This document shows, piece by piece, positions 1 through 8,290 of a stretch of DNA of 64,000 nucleotides. The DNA is from Kutzneria sp044547355 (GTDB taxonomy: Bacteria > Actinomycetota > Actinomycetes > Mycobacteriales > Pseudonocardiaceae). The notes beneath the pieces were generated by a model. That model was not told where the DNA came from, made no database searches, and saw only the letters and a program-made list of their open reading frames with translations. Both the position numbers and the translations under genes were made by a program. How positions within the stretch are numbered: the first letter of the stretch is position 1; each line of letters begins with the position of its first letter. The DNA lies in assembly GCF_044547355.1 (NCBI RefSeq), contig NZ_JBIUAG010000033.1:60876-124875 (forward strand). Reading direction: 5' to 3'.

Positions 1-392
1 GAGAAACGCCCCAGCACCAACGAGAGCAGCAGCCCGAACACCAGCCAGGGCAGGAAAACCACCGGCCCGGCGAACAGCAGCACGGCCAGCAGGAGCAGCA
101 GCACGCCGTCGCGGATCCGGCGGCGGGCCCGGGAGGCGACGGCCTCGCGCAGCACCGCGGTGGTGTCCACGCCCGGCGCGGGCGGGATCGCCCGCAACGG
201 CTCCACCAGGAACTCGCGGATCGCCGAATTGGCGTAAGCCTCGCTGAGCTGAGCGGCCGCGCACAGGTAGCGAGTGGTGTTGTCGCGTTGCACCAACGAA
301 GCGCCGCAGACCTGGCAGAACTTGTCGCCGCCGGGATTGACCTCCCGGCAACGCCAACAGTGTTGGTTGCGTTCGGTGACGCCGGCAGCCAT
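1..392 (-). CDS. Partial zinc-ribbon membrane protein
   Basis: The gene runs off the left edge; about 130 codons are visible. It starts at an ATG on the minus strand (390-392). Two CxxC pairs near the N-terminus (CWRC and, ten residues on, CQVC) form a zinc ribbon. A helical stretch follows, then a strongly hydrophobic segment (VLLLLLAVLLFAGPVVFLPW and beyond) that looks like one or two membrane helices. The arrangement is that of a small zinc-ribbon membrane protein of unknown role; I do not recognise a named family. It is divergent from the receiver-phosphatase gene. The C-terminus is outside the window, so the full domain content is unknown. Confidence 0.75.
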   Translation of the reverse strand, partial: MAAGVTERNQHCWRCREVNPGGDKFCQVCGASLVQRDNTTRYLCAAAQLSEAYANSAIREFLVEPLRAIPPAPGVDTTAVLREAVASRARRRIRDGVLLLLLAVLLFAGPVVFLPWLVFGLLLSLVLGRF

Positions 393-566
393 GGCCGCTC
401 CCTCCGGACCTGCTTTTCTCGCCCAGAGATCGCCCGTTCGGCCGGGGCTCGTTAGCGCATGTCACTCGTTCGCGGCAACGCCACCCCCGGCGCACACCCA
501 CTGCGCCCCCGGCCGGCCGCGCACTTAAGATCCCCGCAGGGAAGACTTTCCGGAAAGGGCACGACG

Positions 567-1691
567 TTGCGGGTGCTGCTGGTCGAGGACGACGACGGTG
601 ACGCGCTGCTGGTCACCTCGCTGCTCGACGAGGTGGGGGCGACGGTCGAGGTGTCGCGGGCGCGGACGGCGCGGGACGCGGTGGAGCTGCTGCCCGGCTT
701 CGACTGCGTGCTGGTGGATCTGGGGCTGCCCGACGCCAGCGGGCTGGACGGGCTGCGCCGCATCCTGGACCACGCGGGCCAGGCGGCGGTGCTCGTGCTC
801 ACCGGCCACGACGACGAGGAGCGCGGCATCCAGTCGCTGGCCGTCGGCGCGCAGGACTACCTGGTCAAGGGTCAGGTGGACGGTTCCCTGCTGCTGCGCG
901 GGATTCGCTACGCGGTGGAGCGCCGCCGGGCCGAGGACACGCACCGCCAGCTGCGTGAAGAACGGCTGCTGGCCCAGGAGACGGCCCGGCTGGAGCGCGG
1001 CCTGCTGCCCTCACCGCTGCTGACCGAGCACTCCCCCGCGCTGACCTCCCGCTACCGCCCCGGCCGGCGGCGGATGCAGCTGGGCGGCGACTTCTTCGAC
1101 GCCGTCACCGGCGCCGACGGCTCGCTGCACGTGGTGATCGGGGACGTCTGCGGGCACGGCCCCGACGAGGCGGCGCTGGGTGTGTGCCTGCGGATCGCCT
1201 GGCGCGCCCTGGTCCTGGCCGGCCAGGCGGACGACCAGGTGCTGAACACGTTGCAGGAGCTGCTGATCCACGAGCGGCACCGCGAGGGCATCTTCACCAC
1301 CCTGTGCATGGCCACCGTCACACCGGACCAGTCGGCCGCCGCCGTGTACCTGGCCGGGCACCCGTCGCCGATCCTGCTCGGCCCCGCCGGCCCGCTGCCG
1401 CTGCCCCGGGAACGCGCCGGTCTGCCGCTGGGTGTGGTGTCGGACGCCAAGTGGTCGGCGCTGGAGCTGCCGCTGCCGCCGGGCTGGTCGTTGCTGCTGT
1501 ACACGGACGGCCTGGTCGAGGGGCGGATCGGGGCCGGCCCGGAGCGGCTGGACACCGAGGGCCTTGTCGAGCTGATCGGCCGCTGTGACCGGGCGAGCCT
1601 GGTGCGGGATCTGGTGGCGGCGGTGGAGCGGACGACCGTGGGCGAGCCGGACGACGACCTGGCGGTGGTGTTGCTGGAGGACAGCCGCTGA
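567..1691 (+). CDS. Response regulator-PP2C (RsbU/SpoIIE-type) serine phosphatase
   Basis: An N-terminal receiver domain (VLLVEDDDGDALL; phospho-acceptor Asp in VLVDLGLP at codon 717-719) is fused to a PP2C/SpoIIE phosphatase domain (GGDFFDAV, GDVCGHGPDEA, LLLYTDGLVEGR, PDDDLAVV). Proteins of this class dephosphorylate an anti-sigma-factor antagonist when the receiver is phosphorylated, so this is probably the output arm of the neighbouring kinase. I prefer the TTG at 567: the receiver starts there and GGAAAGG lies at about 8 nt spacing. An ATG at 459 in the same frame adds 36 residues with no domain character. The gene lies 50 bp before the kinase gene and is probably cotranscribed with it. 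Confidence 0.88.
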   Translation: MRVLLVEDDDGDALLVTSLLDEVGATVEVSRARTARDAVELLPGFDCVLVDLGLPDASGLDGLRRILDHAGQAAVLVLTGHDDEERGIQSLAVGAQDYLVKGQVDGSLLLRGIRYAVERRRAEDTHRQLREERLLAQETARLERGLLPSPLLTEHSPALTSRYRPGRRRMQLGGDFFDAVTGADGSLHVVIGDVCGHGPDEAALGVCLRIAWRALVLAGQADDQVLNTLQELLIHERHREGIFTTLCMATVTPDQSAAAVYLAGHPSPILLGPAGPLPLPRERAGLPLGVVSDAKWSALELPLPPGWSLLLYTDGLVEGRIGAGPERLDTEGLVELIGRCDRASLVRDLVAAVERTTVGEPDDDLAVVLLEDSR

Positions 1692-1741
1692 CCGGCGTTC
1701 GCGCTGCGTCCGAGCGCCCGCTGGCCGATGCTGGAGAGATC

Positions 1742-3232
1742 ATGAACGAGCGGATGGGGTCGGGCTGGCCGCTGCGGCGCTGGTATCTGGCCGTTGTCGC
1801 GGTGATGGTGCTGGTGGTGGCCGCGGCGGTGGGGCTCGGCGCGTGGGCGCTGCACAGCTTCACCGAGGCCCGGTCGCTGGTGGTGGACCAGGTGGATCCG
1901 GCGTCACGGCAGGCGTTGACGCTGTCGAACGCCCTGGTCGACGAGGAGACCGGCGTTCGGGGCTACGTGCTGACCGGGCGGGAGGACTTTCTCCAGCCCT
2001 ACCAGGAGGGGCAGCAGCAGGAGGCGCGGGCCGTGCAGGCCCTGCGTGATCTCCAGACCGGCGACCTGGCCTCGGCCGGCGCCGCCCTGGACGACGTGCA
2101 GCGGGCGGCCGACCAGTGGCGTTCCCAGTACGCCATGCCGGCGTTGCGCCAGGCCAACGCCGGCGACATCGACCGTGGCAAGGCGTTGTTCGACCAGGTC
2201 CGGGCGGCGTTGACGACGCAGGAGGCGAAGCTGGCGTCGGCCCGCGCGGCCGGTCGGTCGGTGCTGAACTCGGCCAGCGACAACCTGATCGTCGTCGGCG
2301 TCGTGGTCGCGGTGGTGCTGCTGGCGCTGATCGCCGTGCTGGCCCTGCTCGCCCACTACGGCGTGGTGCGGCCGGTGTCGAAGCTGGCGGCGGAGGTGCG
2401 GCTGGTCGCCGACGGGCAGTTCCAGCGGCCGGTGGCCGGCAGCGGGCCCCGGGAGATCGCCAGCCTGGCCGCCGACGTGGACCAGATGCGCCTGCACATC
2501 GTGGACGAGCTCGAGGTCCACATGCGGATGCACGACGAGCTGGAGCGGTCCAACCGCGAGCTGGAGCAGTTCGCCTACGTCGCCTCGCACGACCTCCAGG
2601 AGCCGCTGCGCAAGGTGGCCAGCTTCTGCCAGCTGCTGGCACGGCGCTACCAGGGGCAGCTGGACGAGCGGGCCGACCAGTACATCCACTTCGCCGTGGA
2701 CGGGGCCAAGCGCATGCAGGTGCTGATCAACGACCTGCTGGCGTTCTCCCGGGTCGGGCGGCTGACCCGGGAGCAGCTGGTCGTCGACTCCGGGGAGATC
2801 GCCGCGCAGGCCGTGGCCAACCTGGCCACCGCGGTCGAGGAGACCGGGGCGGAGATCACCATCGGGCCGCTGCCCCCGGTGCGGGGCGAGCCGGCGCTGC
2901 TGGCGGCGGTGTTCCAGAACCTGATCGGCAACGCCGTGAAGTTCCACGGCGACCAACCGCCGCGGGTGAGCCTGTCGGCCGAACGGGACGGCGACCTGTG
3001 GACGTTCACCTGCGCCGACAACGGCATCGGGATCGAGGCGGAGTACGCTGAGCGGGTCTTCGTGATCTTCCAGCGGCTGCATCCGAAGGACGCCTACCCG
3101 GGCACCGGCATCGGCCTGGCGATGTGCCGCAAGATCATCGAGTACCACGGCGGCCGGATCTGGCTGGACACCGACGCCGGCCGGGGCACCACGTTCCGGT
3201 TCACCCTGCCAGTCGTCGAGGAGGAACCGTGA
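1742..3232 (+). CDS. CHASE3-HAMP sensor histidine kinase
   Basis: 496 residues. The order is: first membrane helix (about 13-38), extracytoplasmic CHASE3-type four-helix sensor (signature ETGVRGYVLTGREDFLQPY), second membrane helix (about 183-205), HAMP, HisKA with phospho-acceptor His283 in ASHDLQEPLR, and HATPase (N box NLIGNAVKFH, G1 DNGIGI, G2 GTGIGLAMCRKI, final GRGTTFRFTLP). The HisKA/HATPase sequence is of the phytochrome-like class that often pairs with small stand-alone receivers. An RBS (GGAGAG) precedes the ATG. Its stop overlaps the GTG of the next response regulator by 3 bases, so the two are translationally coupled. The signal sensed cannot be read from sequence. Confidence 0.93.
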   Translation: MNERMGSGWPLRRWYLAVVAVMVLVVAAAVGLGAWALHSFTEARSLVVDQVDPASRQALTLSNALVDEETGVRGYVLTGREDFLQPYQEGQQQEARAVQALRDLQTGDLASAGAALDDVQRAADQWRSQYAMPALRQANAGDIDRGKALFDQVRAALTTQEAKLASARAAGRSVLNSASDNLIVVGVVVAVVLLALIAVLALLAHYGVVRPVSKLAAEVRLVADGQFQRPVAGSGPREIASLAADVDQMRLHIVDELEVHMRMHDELERSNRELEQFAYVASHDLQEPLRKVASFCQLLARRYQGQLDERADQYIHFAVDGAKRMQVLINDLLAFSRVGRLTREQLVVDSGEIAAQAVANLATAVEETGAEITIGPLPPVRGEPALLAAVFQNLIGNAVKFHGDQPPRVSLSAERDGDLWTFTCADNGIGIEAEYAERVFVIFQRLHPKDAYPGTGIGLAMCRKIIEYHGGRIWLDTDAGRGTTFRFTLPVVEEEP

Positions 3233-3669
3233 CCGAGTCGTTCGTGGACGTGGTGGACGTGCTGCTGGTCGAGGACGACCCGGGCGACGTGCTGATGACC
3301 CGCGAGGCCTTCGAGCACCACAAGATCCGCAACAAGCTGCACGTGGTGGCCGACGGCGTGGAGGCGCTGCAGTTCCTGCGCCGCGAGGGCCCGCACGCCG
3401 AAGCCCCGCGGCCGGGTCTGGTGCTGCTGGACCTGAACCTGCCACGCAAGGACGGCCGCGAGGTGCTGTCCGAGATCAAGTCGGACGACAGCCTGCGCAG
3501 CATCCCGGTCGTGGTGCTGACCACCTCCGAGGCCGAGGAGGACATCCTGCGCAGCTACGACCTGCACGCCAACGCCTACGTCACCAAGCCGGTGGACTTC
3601 GACCGCTTCATCGACGTGATCCGCCAGATCGACGACTTCTTCGTCACCGTGGTGAAGCTGCCCCGCTGA
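3229..3669 (+). CDS. Single-domain (Rcp1-like) response regulator
   Basis: 146 residues, one receiver domain and no output domain. Visible are the acidic pocket (VEDDPGD), the phospho-acceptor Asp68 in LLDLNLPRKDGRE, the conserved Thr in VVLTTSEAEED and the Lys in YVTKPVDFD. The sequence style is that of the Rcp1/phytochrome-type small regulators that take phosphate from HisKA kinases such as the one upstream. The GTG start at 3229 overlaps the kinase stop and is preceded by GAGGA. It probably shuttles phosphate within this three-gene cluster rather than binding DNA. A long perfect hairpin follows the stop. Confidence 0.92.
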   Translation: MTESFVDVVDVLLVEDDPGDVLMTREAFEHHKIRNKLHVVADGVEALQFLRREGPHAEAPRPGLVLLDLNLPRKDGREVLSEIKSDDSLRSIPVVVLTTSEAEEDILRSYDLHANAYVTKPVDFDRFIDVIRQIDDFFVTVVKLPR

Positions 3670-3676
3670 CCCTCAA

Positions 3677-3733
3677 ACGCTTGGAAGGGGGCTTTCCTCC
3701 ACTCCGAGTGAAGGAAAGCCCCCTTCCAAGCGT
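3677..3733. terminator. Perfect 22-bp inverted repeat, bidirectional terminator-like
   Basis: Arms 3677-3698 and 3712-3733 are perfectly complementary over 22 bp. After one mismatch, a further 4-bp stem (CACT/AGTG) closes on a 3-nt loop, giving an almost continuous hairpin. It sits exactly between two convergent transcription units: the response regulator (stop 3669) and the end of the T7SS/mannosyltransferase operon (stop 3752). No T-tract follows on either strand, so intrinsic termination would rely on the stem alone. The element could also be a dispersed palindromic repeat. Confidence 0.75.
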
Positions 3734-3751
3734 CAAGGGCGTCGCATGGGG

Positions 3752-5281
3752 TCAGCGCCAGCTGGGGAGCCAGAGTTCGGCCTGCCACTGGGCGGAGGGG
3801 ATGGAGTCGCCGTTGAGGATGGGCCACAGCCACATGAAGTTGGCGACCACCAAGCCGGTGTAGATGGCGACCACGAGCAGTCCGGTGCCGCGGCGTTCGG
3901 CCCCGGCGCGGGCCCGGCCGAGGATGTCGCCGCAGGCCAACACCAGGCCCAGCACCAAGAACGGGGCCAGCGGCGTGACGTAGAAGAAGTACATCTGCCG
4001 GTCGAGGTTGATGAACCACGGCAGCAGGCCGGCCAGGTAGGCCACCATCACCGCGGCGTGCCGCCAGTCGAACCTGACCAGGGCCCGCCACAGCGACCAG
4101 CCGATCATCGGGAAGGCCAGCCACCACATCGCGGGCGTGCCGATGAGCATCTCGGCCCGCACGCACGACGTGGTGCCGCAGCCCTCGGCCAGCGGACTGG
4201 GCGGCTGCTCGATGTAGTACAGCATCGGCCGCAGGCCCATCGGCCACGTCCACGGCTTGGATTCCCAGTAGTGCGGATGGTTGCCGGTGACCAGGGTCTC
4301 GTGCACCCGCAGCACATCGGCCTCGTAGCCCAGCAGCGACTGGAGGGCGGAGTCGGCGAGGTGCCGGTCGTAGCCGGTCTCGCTGCCGTACCACGCCCAC
4401 CACGTCCCGAAGTACACCGCGACCGGAATCACGAGCAGGCCCCACAACGCGGGCAGCAGATCCCGCATCGCGGCCCCCACCCACGGCCGGGCGACGCCGG
4501 CGGCCCGCCGGGCCAGTGCGTCCCACACCACCGACAGCACGCCGAAAGCGGCGACGTAGTAGAGACCGTTCCACTTCACGCCGCACGCCAACCCCAGCGA
4601 GACGCCGGCGGCGAACCGCCACCACCGGAAGCCCAGCCGCGGACCCCACCGCGAGGTCCATCCCTCGGTGACGGCCACCGCCAGGCGTCGACGCACCAGA
4701 TCCCGGTCCACCAACAGACAGGCGAAGGCGATCAGCACGAAAAACGCGACGAAGATGTCCAGCAGGGCGACCCGCGACTGCACGTGGCTGACGCCGTCGC
4801 AGATGAGGAACACTCCGGCCAGCGCGCCCAGCATGGTGGAGCGGGTCAGCCGCCGTCCGATGCGGACGATCAGGAACACGCACACCGCGCCGGCGACGGC
4901 CGAGGAGAACCGCCAGCCCCAGCCGTCGTAGCCGAACAGCCATTCCCCGACGGCGATGAGGTATTTGCCGACCGGCGGGTGCACGATGAACGTCCACCCG
5001 GCGCCGACGTCGTCCTCATAGCCGCCGTTGCGCAGCATTTGCCACGCTTCGACGGCGTAGTACTTCTCGTCGAAGACGGGGGTGCCGCGGTCGGTGGGGA
5101 AGCCCAGGTTCCAGAACCGGACCAGCCCGCCGACCAGGGTCACCACCAGCGTGACGACCCAGCCCCGCACGGTGTCGGTCGGCCGCCACACCGCCAGCCG
5201 GTCCAGCGGCCCGGCCGTGGACGGCGGCGCGGTCGGCGGCACCTCCCCGACGTCCACGACCCCCACCATGCCGTCGATCAT
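3752..5281 (-). CDS. Dolichyl-phosphate-mannose--protein mannosyltransferase (GT39)
   Basis: About 509 residues, a multi-membrane-span protein. PMT family enzymes move mannose from polyprenyl-phosphate-mannose to Ser/Thr of secreted proteins on the outer face of the membrane. The first extracytoplasmic loop carries the catalytic pair Asp71-Glu72 in PVFDEKYYA, followed by HPPVGK and GWRFSS, all typical of the family. The C-terminal part has further helices and a YFFYVTPLAPF stretch. I use the ATG at 5281 (MIDGM); the frame stays open to 6040, but the extra residues are antisense-style Arg/Gly-rich sequence. The gene follows the second ART-like gene by 17 bp and closes the T7SS operon, so the Thr/Pro-rich T7SS proteins are possible substrates (inference). 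Confidence 0.92.
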   Translation of the reverse strand: MIDGMVGVVDVGEVPPTAPPSTAGPLDRLAVWRPTDTVRGWVVTLVVTLVGGLVRFWNLGFPTDRGTPVFDEKYYAVEAWQMLRNGGYEDDVGAGWTFIVHPPVGKYLIAVGEWLFGYDGWGWRFSSAVAGAVCVFLIVRIGRRLTRSTMLGALAGVFLICDGVSHVQSRVALLDIFVAFFVLIAFACLLVDRDLVRRRLAVAVTEGWTSRWGPRLGFRWWRFAAGVSLGLACGVKWNGLYYVAAFGVLSVVWDALARRAAGVARPWVGAAMRDLLPALWGLLVIPVAVYFGTWWAWYGSETGYDRHLADSALQSLLGYEADVLRVHETLVTGNHPHYWESKPWTWPMGLRPMLYYIEQPPSPLAEGCGTTSCVRAEMLIGTPAMWWLAFPMIGWSLWRALVRFDWRHAAVMVAYLAGLLPWFINLDRQMYFFYVTPLAPFLVLGLVLACGDILGRARAGAERRGTGLLVVAIYTGLVVANFMWLWPILNGDSIPSAQWQAELWLPSWR

Positions 5282-5298
5282 GCCGCACCCGGTGTCGT

Positions 5299-7605
5299 TC
5301 AGGTGGGGGAGCCTATGGAGCGGGCGAAGCGGAGGGGGTCGGCGACGGGGCCGGTGGCGGCGCGGAGCTTGGCCGCCTCCTCCAGGCGGGCCAGCTGGTC
5401 GCCGCCGCCGATCTCGCCGAGCAGCACTCGGTTGTCGTGCACGCCCAGCACCTGGAAGCGGGTGCCGGGCAGGAACACCACGGGATCCAGCTCCGGCTCC
5501 AGCAGACCGGTCCGGCGGGCGCTGTCCGACCAGATGACGAACTCGGCGTCGCCCGGCAGCGCGGCGTCGGCGGCGGTGACGGCGTTGAGGAAGCTGACCT
5601 CGGTGAGAATGGCGCCGCTGCGATGGGTGGGGGGATCGAGCGTCCCGCCGCAGAACGCGACTCCCTCGTACGTGGGCAGCCGTTGCAGGCCGGAGATCAC
5701 GCAGCTCAGGAACGGCAGCAGCGCGTCGACGTCGCCGGACAGCAGGGCCTCGTCGGCCTTGCGCTCCCCAGCGGCCAGGTAGACCAGCACGGCCACCAGG
5801 TCGGTGACGACCGACTGGAGCTCGCCTTCCCGCAGTTCCGGGTGTTGCACGAGCAGCCGCAGGACCCTGCTGGCGTACGAGTCGTACTGGTCGCCGAGAG
5901 TCCGCAGCATCCAGCCCCGGTGCTCGTCCAGCGCCGTCTCGGCGGCGACCAGCGTGTCCAGCAGGGCGTCGACGTCGATGCCGGGATCGACCAGGAACGG
6001 CTCCGCCCGCACCGGCGCCGGAGGCGGCTCCACCGGCCACGGGTCGGCCGGCAGCTCGATCTGGCTCGACTCGACCGGGCCAGGATCAATCGGGCCGGGG
6101 TCGATCTGGCCGGGATCGAGCGGCGGCGGGTCGAGCGGGCTGGGATCGAGCGGAGACGGGGTGATCTGGCCGGCGCCGATCTGGTGCAGGGCCATCTGCC
6201 GGCGCAGCAGCACCATGGTCGGCAGCTCGTCGCCGATGTCGTAGTTGACGTCGGCGTCCACCGCGGTCAGCACGGCCTCGGCGACGACCGCGGTCGGCCC
6301 GTCGACCCCCGCGTCAACCGCCGTGTCAACCACCGGGTCGGCGGCGGGCTCGGGCTTGGGGGCCTCGCCGAACACCAGCCGCACCACCCGCTGGCTCTCG
6401 GCGTCGAGGCCGGCGAACAGCTTGGCCCCGGCGACGCTGATCTCGTCGCCGACGGGCTCGCCGGGCACGCCGACGGTCATCCGCGCCCACTCCGGGTCGA
6501 CCGGCATGCCCCGCACCAGCTCGGCCCCGGCCGGGGTGGCCCCGGCGGCCCGCACCCACAGGCCGGCGGCCACGGCCTCGACGACGACGTTGGCGGTGAG
6601 CTCCCACTGCCCCGGCCGCAGCGATTTCAGCCCGGCCACCGGGGGCCGGGCGGCGATCACCTCGGGGGGTTTGCCCGGCCGGTACCGCAGTTCACTGGCG
6701 AACGCCCGCCAGGTGGGGCGGCCGTCGGGGGCGACGACGCCGACCTCGATGCCGCGCTCGGTGGCCACCGGCAGCCCGTTGAAGGCGATCACCGGCCGGC
6801 CGATGGTGTCGGCGGCGAACTGCCCGAGGTCGGCCCCGAACGAGGCGAACCGGACCCGGCGGCGGATCTCCTCCGGCAGCGCCTCCCACAGCGCCCGCAG
6901 CTCGGCCGACGGCAGCTGGGCCTCCTCGGGGCCGCCGAGGATGACGGTGAGCACGTCCATCCGCACCGGCACGCCGAAGGCCAGCGCGGAGTGCCGGCGG
7001 GTGGCGGCGGTGGGGGTGGCGTGCAGCCACAGCCCGGTCGGCACCGGTTCGGCCACCGACACGGGCCCGGCCCGCCACGGGGCCGTCGTCATGAACGACT
7101 CCCATTCCGGGGACGGGAACCGCGCGCCGAGCGCCTCGCTGGGCTTGTCCGGGTGGAAGCTGCGCCACGAGCCGGTGGCGTGCGCGTTGGCGACGAAGGT
7201 GGAGCCGCCGGGCACCGGCACCAGCGTGCCGTCGGCCGCGACGACCTCGGCCTTGAGCTGCTCGGCCAGCCACTGCGCGGCGATGGCGCGGGCCGGGCCG
7301 GCGCCGGTGGCGCTGCCCGCGCCGGACACCGCCAGCCGCACCGGGCCGCGGCCGCGCAGCGCCTGCACGAGCGCCGTCCAGTAGCTGCCGTCGCCGCCGG
7401 CCGGGAAGTCGACCACGACCACCGTGCGGCCGGGGTCCGGCGGCACCGAGCCGGCCAGCGCCATGGCGTGCCAGCCGGGGCCGGGCGGCGCCGACACGAT
7501 CAGGGCCGCCCCGACCTGCCGGGTCTGGAACTCCACCACCGGCGGCTGCGCCTCGGCCGCGGGCCGTTGCGGCTTCGGCCGCCGCGACCGCAACCAATTG
7601 ATCAT
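5299..7605 (-). CDS. T7SS-locus ART-fold-like protein, paralogue of the 42101-45139 gene
   Basis: 768 residues. It shares with the protein at 42101-45139 both an N-terminal region (signature DVLTVILGGP) and a C-terminal region, separated by a Pro/Asp-rich linker with PSPLDPSPLDPPPLDPGQID-type repeats. The C-terminal about 200 residues follow the layout of mono-ADP-ribosyltransferase folds: RLPTYEG, then FLNAVT, then IWSDSARRTGLL, then DPVVFLPGTRFQVL. The positions expected to be catalytic are changed: Glu647 replaces the YRG arginine, and the ExE region reads ELDP. It is therefore probably a non-enzymatic ART-fold protein. An RBS-like stretch precedes the ATG. Its role is unknown; its position at both ends of the T7SS operon suggests a scaffold, chaperone or regulator. 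Confidence 0.75.
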   Translation of the reverse strand: MINWLRSRRPKPQRPAAEAQPPVVEFQTRQVGAALIVSAPPGPGWHAMALAGSVPPDPGRTVVVVDFPAGGDGSYWTALVQALRGRGPVRLAVSGAGSATGAGPARAIAAQWLAEQLKAEVVAADGTLVPVPGGSTFVANAHATGSWRSFHPDKPSEALGARFPSPEWESFMTTAPWRAGPVSVAEPVPTGLWLHATPTAATRRHSALAFGVPVRMDVLTVILGGPEEAQLPSAELRALWEALPEEIRRRVRFASFGADLGQFAADTIGRPVIAFNGLPVATERGIEVGVVAPDGRPTWRAFASELRYRPGKPPEVIAARPPVAGLKSLRPGQWELTANVVVEAVAAGLWVRAAGATPAGAELVRGMPVDPEWARMTVGVPGEPVGDEISVAGAKLFAGLDAESQRVVRLVFGEAPKPEPAADPVVDTAVDAGVDGPTAVVAEAVLTAVDADVNYDIGDELPTMVLLRRQMALHQIGAGQITPSPLDPSPLDPPPLDPGQIDPGPIDPGPVESSQIELPADPWPVEPPPAPVRAEPFLVDPGIDVDALLDTLVAAETALDEHRGWMLRTLGDQYDSYASRVLRLLVQHPELREGELQSVVTDLVAVLVYLAAGERKADEALLSGDVDALLPFLSCVISGLQRLPTYEGVAFCGGTLDPPTHRSGAILTEVSFLNAVTAADAALPGDAEFVIWSDSARRTGLLEPELDPVVFLPGTRFQVLGVHDNRVLLGEIGGGDQLARLEEAAKLRAATGPVADPLRFARSIGSPT

Positions 7606-7724
7606 GAGGCGCCGACCCGCGCTCTCCGGCCGCGGCCCACCTGTTCGGGTGGGGCGGTCAGCTGCTCATCGGGTCCGGACGCCACGCGCACGCCCCCGAT
7701 ACTGCCAGGTCCTCACCGAGCTGT

Positions 7725-7740
7725 TCACCCGGCCGGGTGA
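7725..7740. promoter_or_regulatory. Perfect 16-bp palindrome in the 181-bp gap
   Basis: TCACCCGGCCGGGTGA reads the same on both strands. It lies in the only sizeable gap (7606-7786) between the end of the SseB-like gene and the second ART-like gene. An outer CCTCAC/GTGAGG pair partly encloses it. It could be a dimeric regulator site or a weak hairpin separating the last two genes from the rest of the operon. No clear promoter hexamers are seen next to it. Confidence 0.4.
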
Positions 7741-7786
7741 GGCGCTCGTAGTCCCGGACGGTTGACATCGGCAACCACCGGATCAC

Positions 7787-8290
7787 TCACGGTGTCGGAT
7801 AGCCGGCCGCGGCGGCGACGCTGGCGGCCGGGAGGCGGGTGGCGGCGGCAGAGCCGGGGTTGAGCAGGGCGTCGACCTCGTGGTCGGCCAGCATGGCGGC
7901 GAGCTCGGCGGCGTTGACGACCTGCCAGGCCTCGCAGTGGATCCGGCGGCGGTGGGCGGGGGCGGTGGTGACCAGGAACGACGGCACGCCGTCGGAGGCG
8001 AGCAGCGGCTGCTGGTGCTCGTCGAGGGCGACCCCGAACTCGGCCTCCCGCACCACCGAGGACAGCGCCTCGGCGTCGACGGCGCCGGCGGCCATCAGGC
8101 GTAAGGCGGCGTCGACGGGGTCGGTGGCGGAGTCGGGCGTGGGCGGCTCGTAGTCCGGGTTGGGCTCGAACCGGCCGACCACGCCCTCAATCAGGGCCCA
8201 ACCGCCGAGCACGGACTCGGCCGGCGGTTTCTGCCCGTCGGCGGACTGCCAGGCCGGGTCGACCAGCAACCTCCACTGGTCATCGGACAT
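7787..8290 (-). CDS. SseB-like type VII secretion system-associated protein
   Basis: 167 residues. It opens with a W/PP motif (DPAWQS, KPPAESVLGGW), then FEPNPDYEPPTPDSATDPVD, and ends in a domain with LLASDGVPSFLVTTAP and DALLNPGSAAATRLP. This matches my recollection of the small SseB-like proteins that sit next to long T7SS effector genes in actinomycetes. Its ATG (8288-8290) lies inside the end of the giant gene, overlapping it by 11 bp, so translation is coupled and the two products are probably made in proportion. Likely roles are dedicated chaperone, adaptor or immunity partner for the giant protein; the sequence does not distinguish these. Confidence 0.75.
   Translation of the reverse strand: MSDDQWRLLVDPAWQSADGQKPPAESVLGGWALIEGVVGRFEPNPDYEPPTPDSATDPVDAALRLMAAGAVDAEALSSVVREAEFGVALDEHQQPLLASDGVPSFLVTTAPAHRRRIHCEAWQVVNAAELAAMLADHEVDALLNPGSAAATRLPAASVAAAAGYPTP

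Noticed and set aside
5282..6040. Upstream extension of the mannosyltransferase frame
   Set aside because: The added residues are Arg/Gly/Ala-rich and overlap the ART-like gene in another frame. The membrane protein proper starts at the ATG at 5281.
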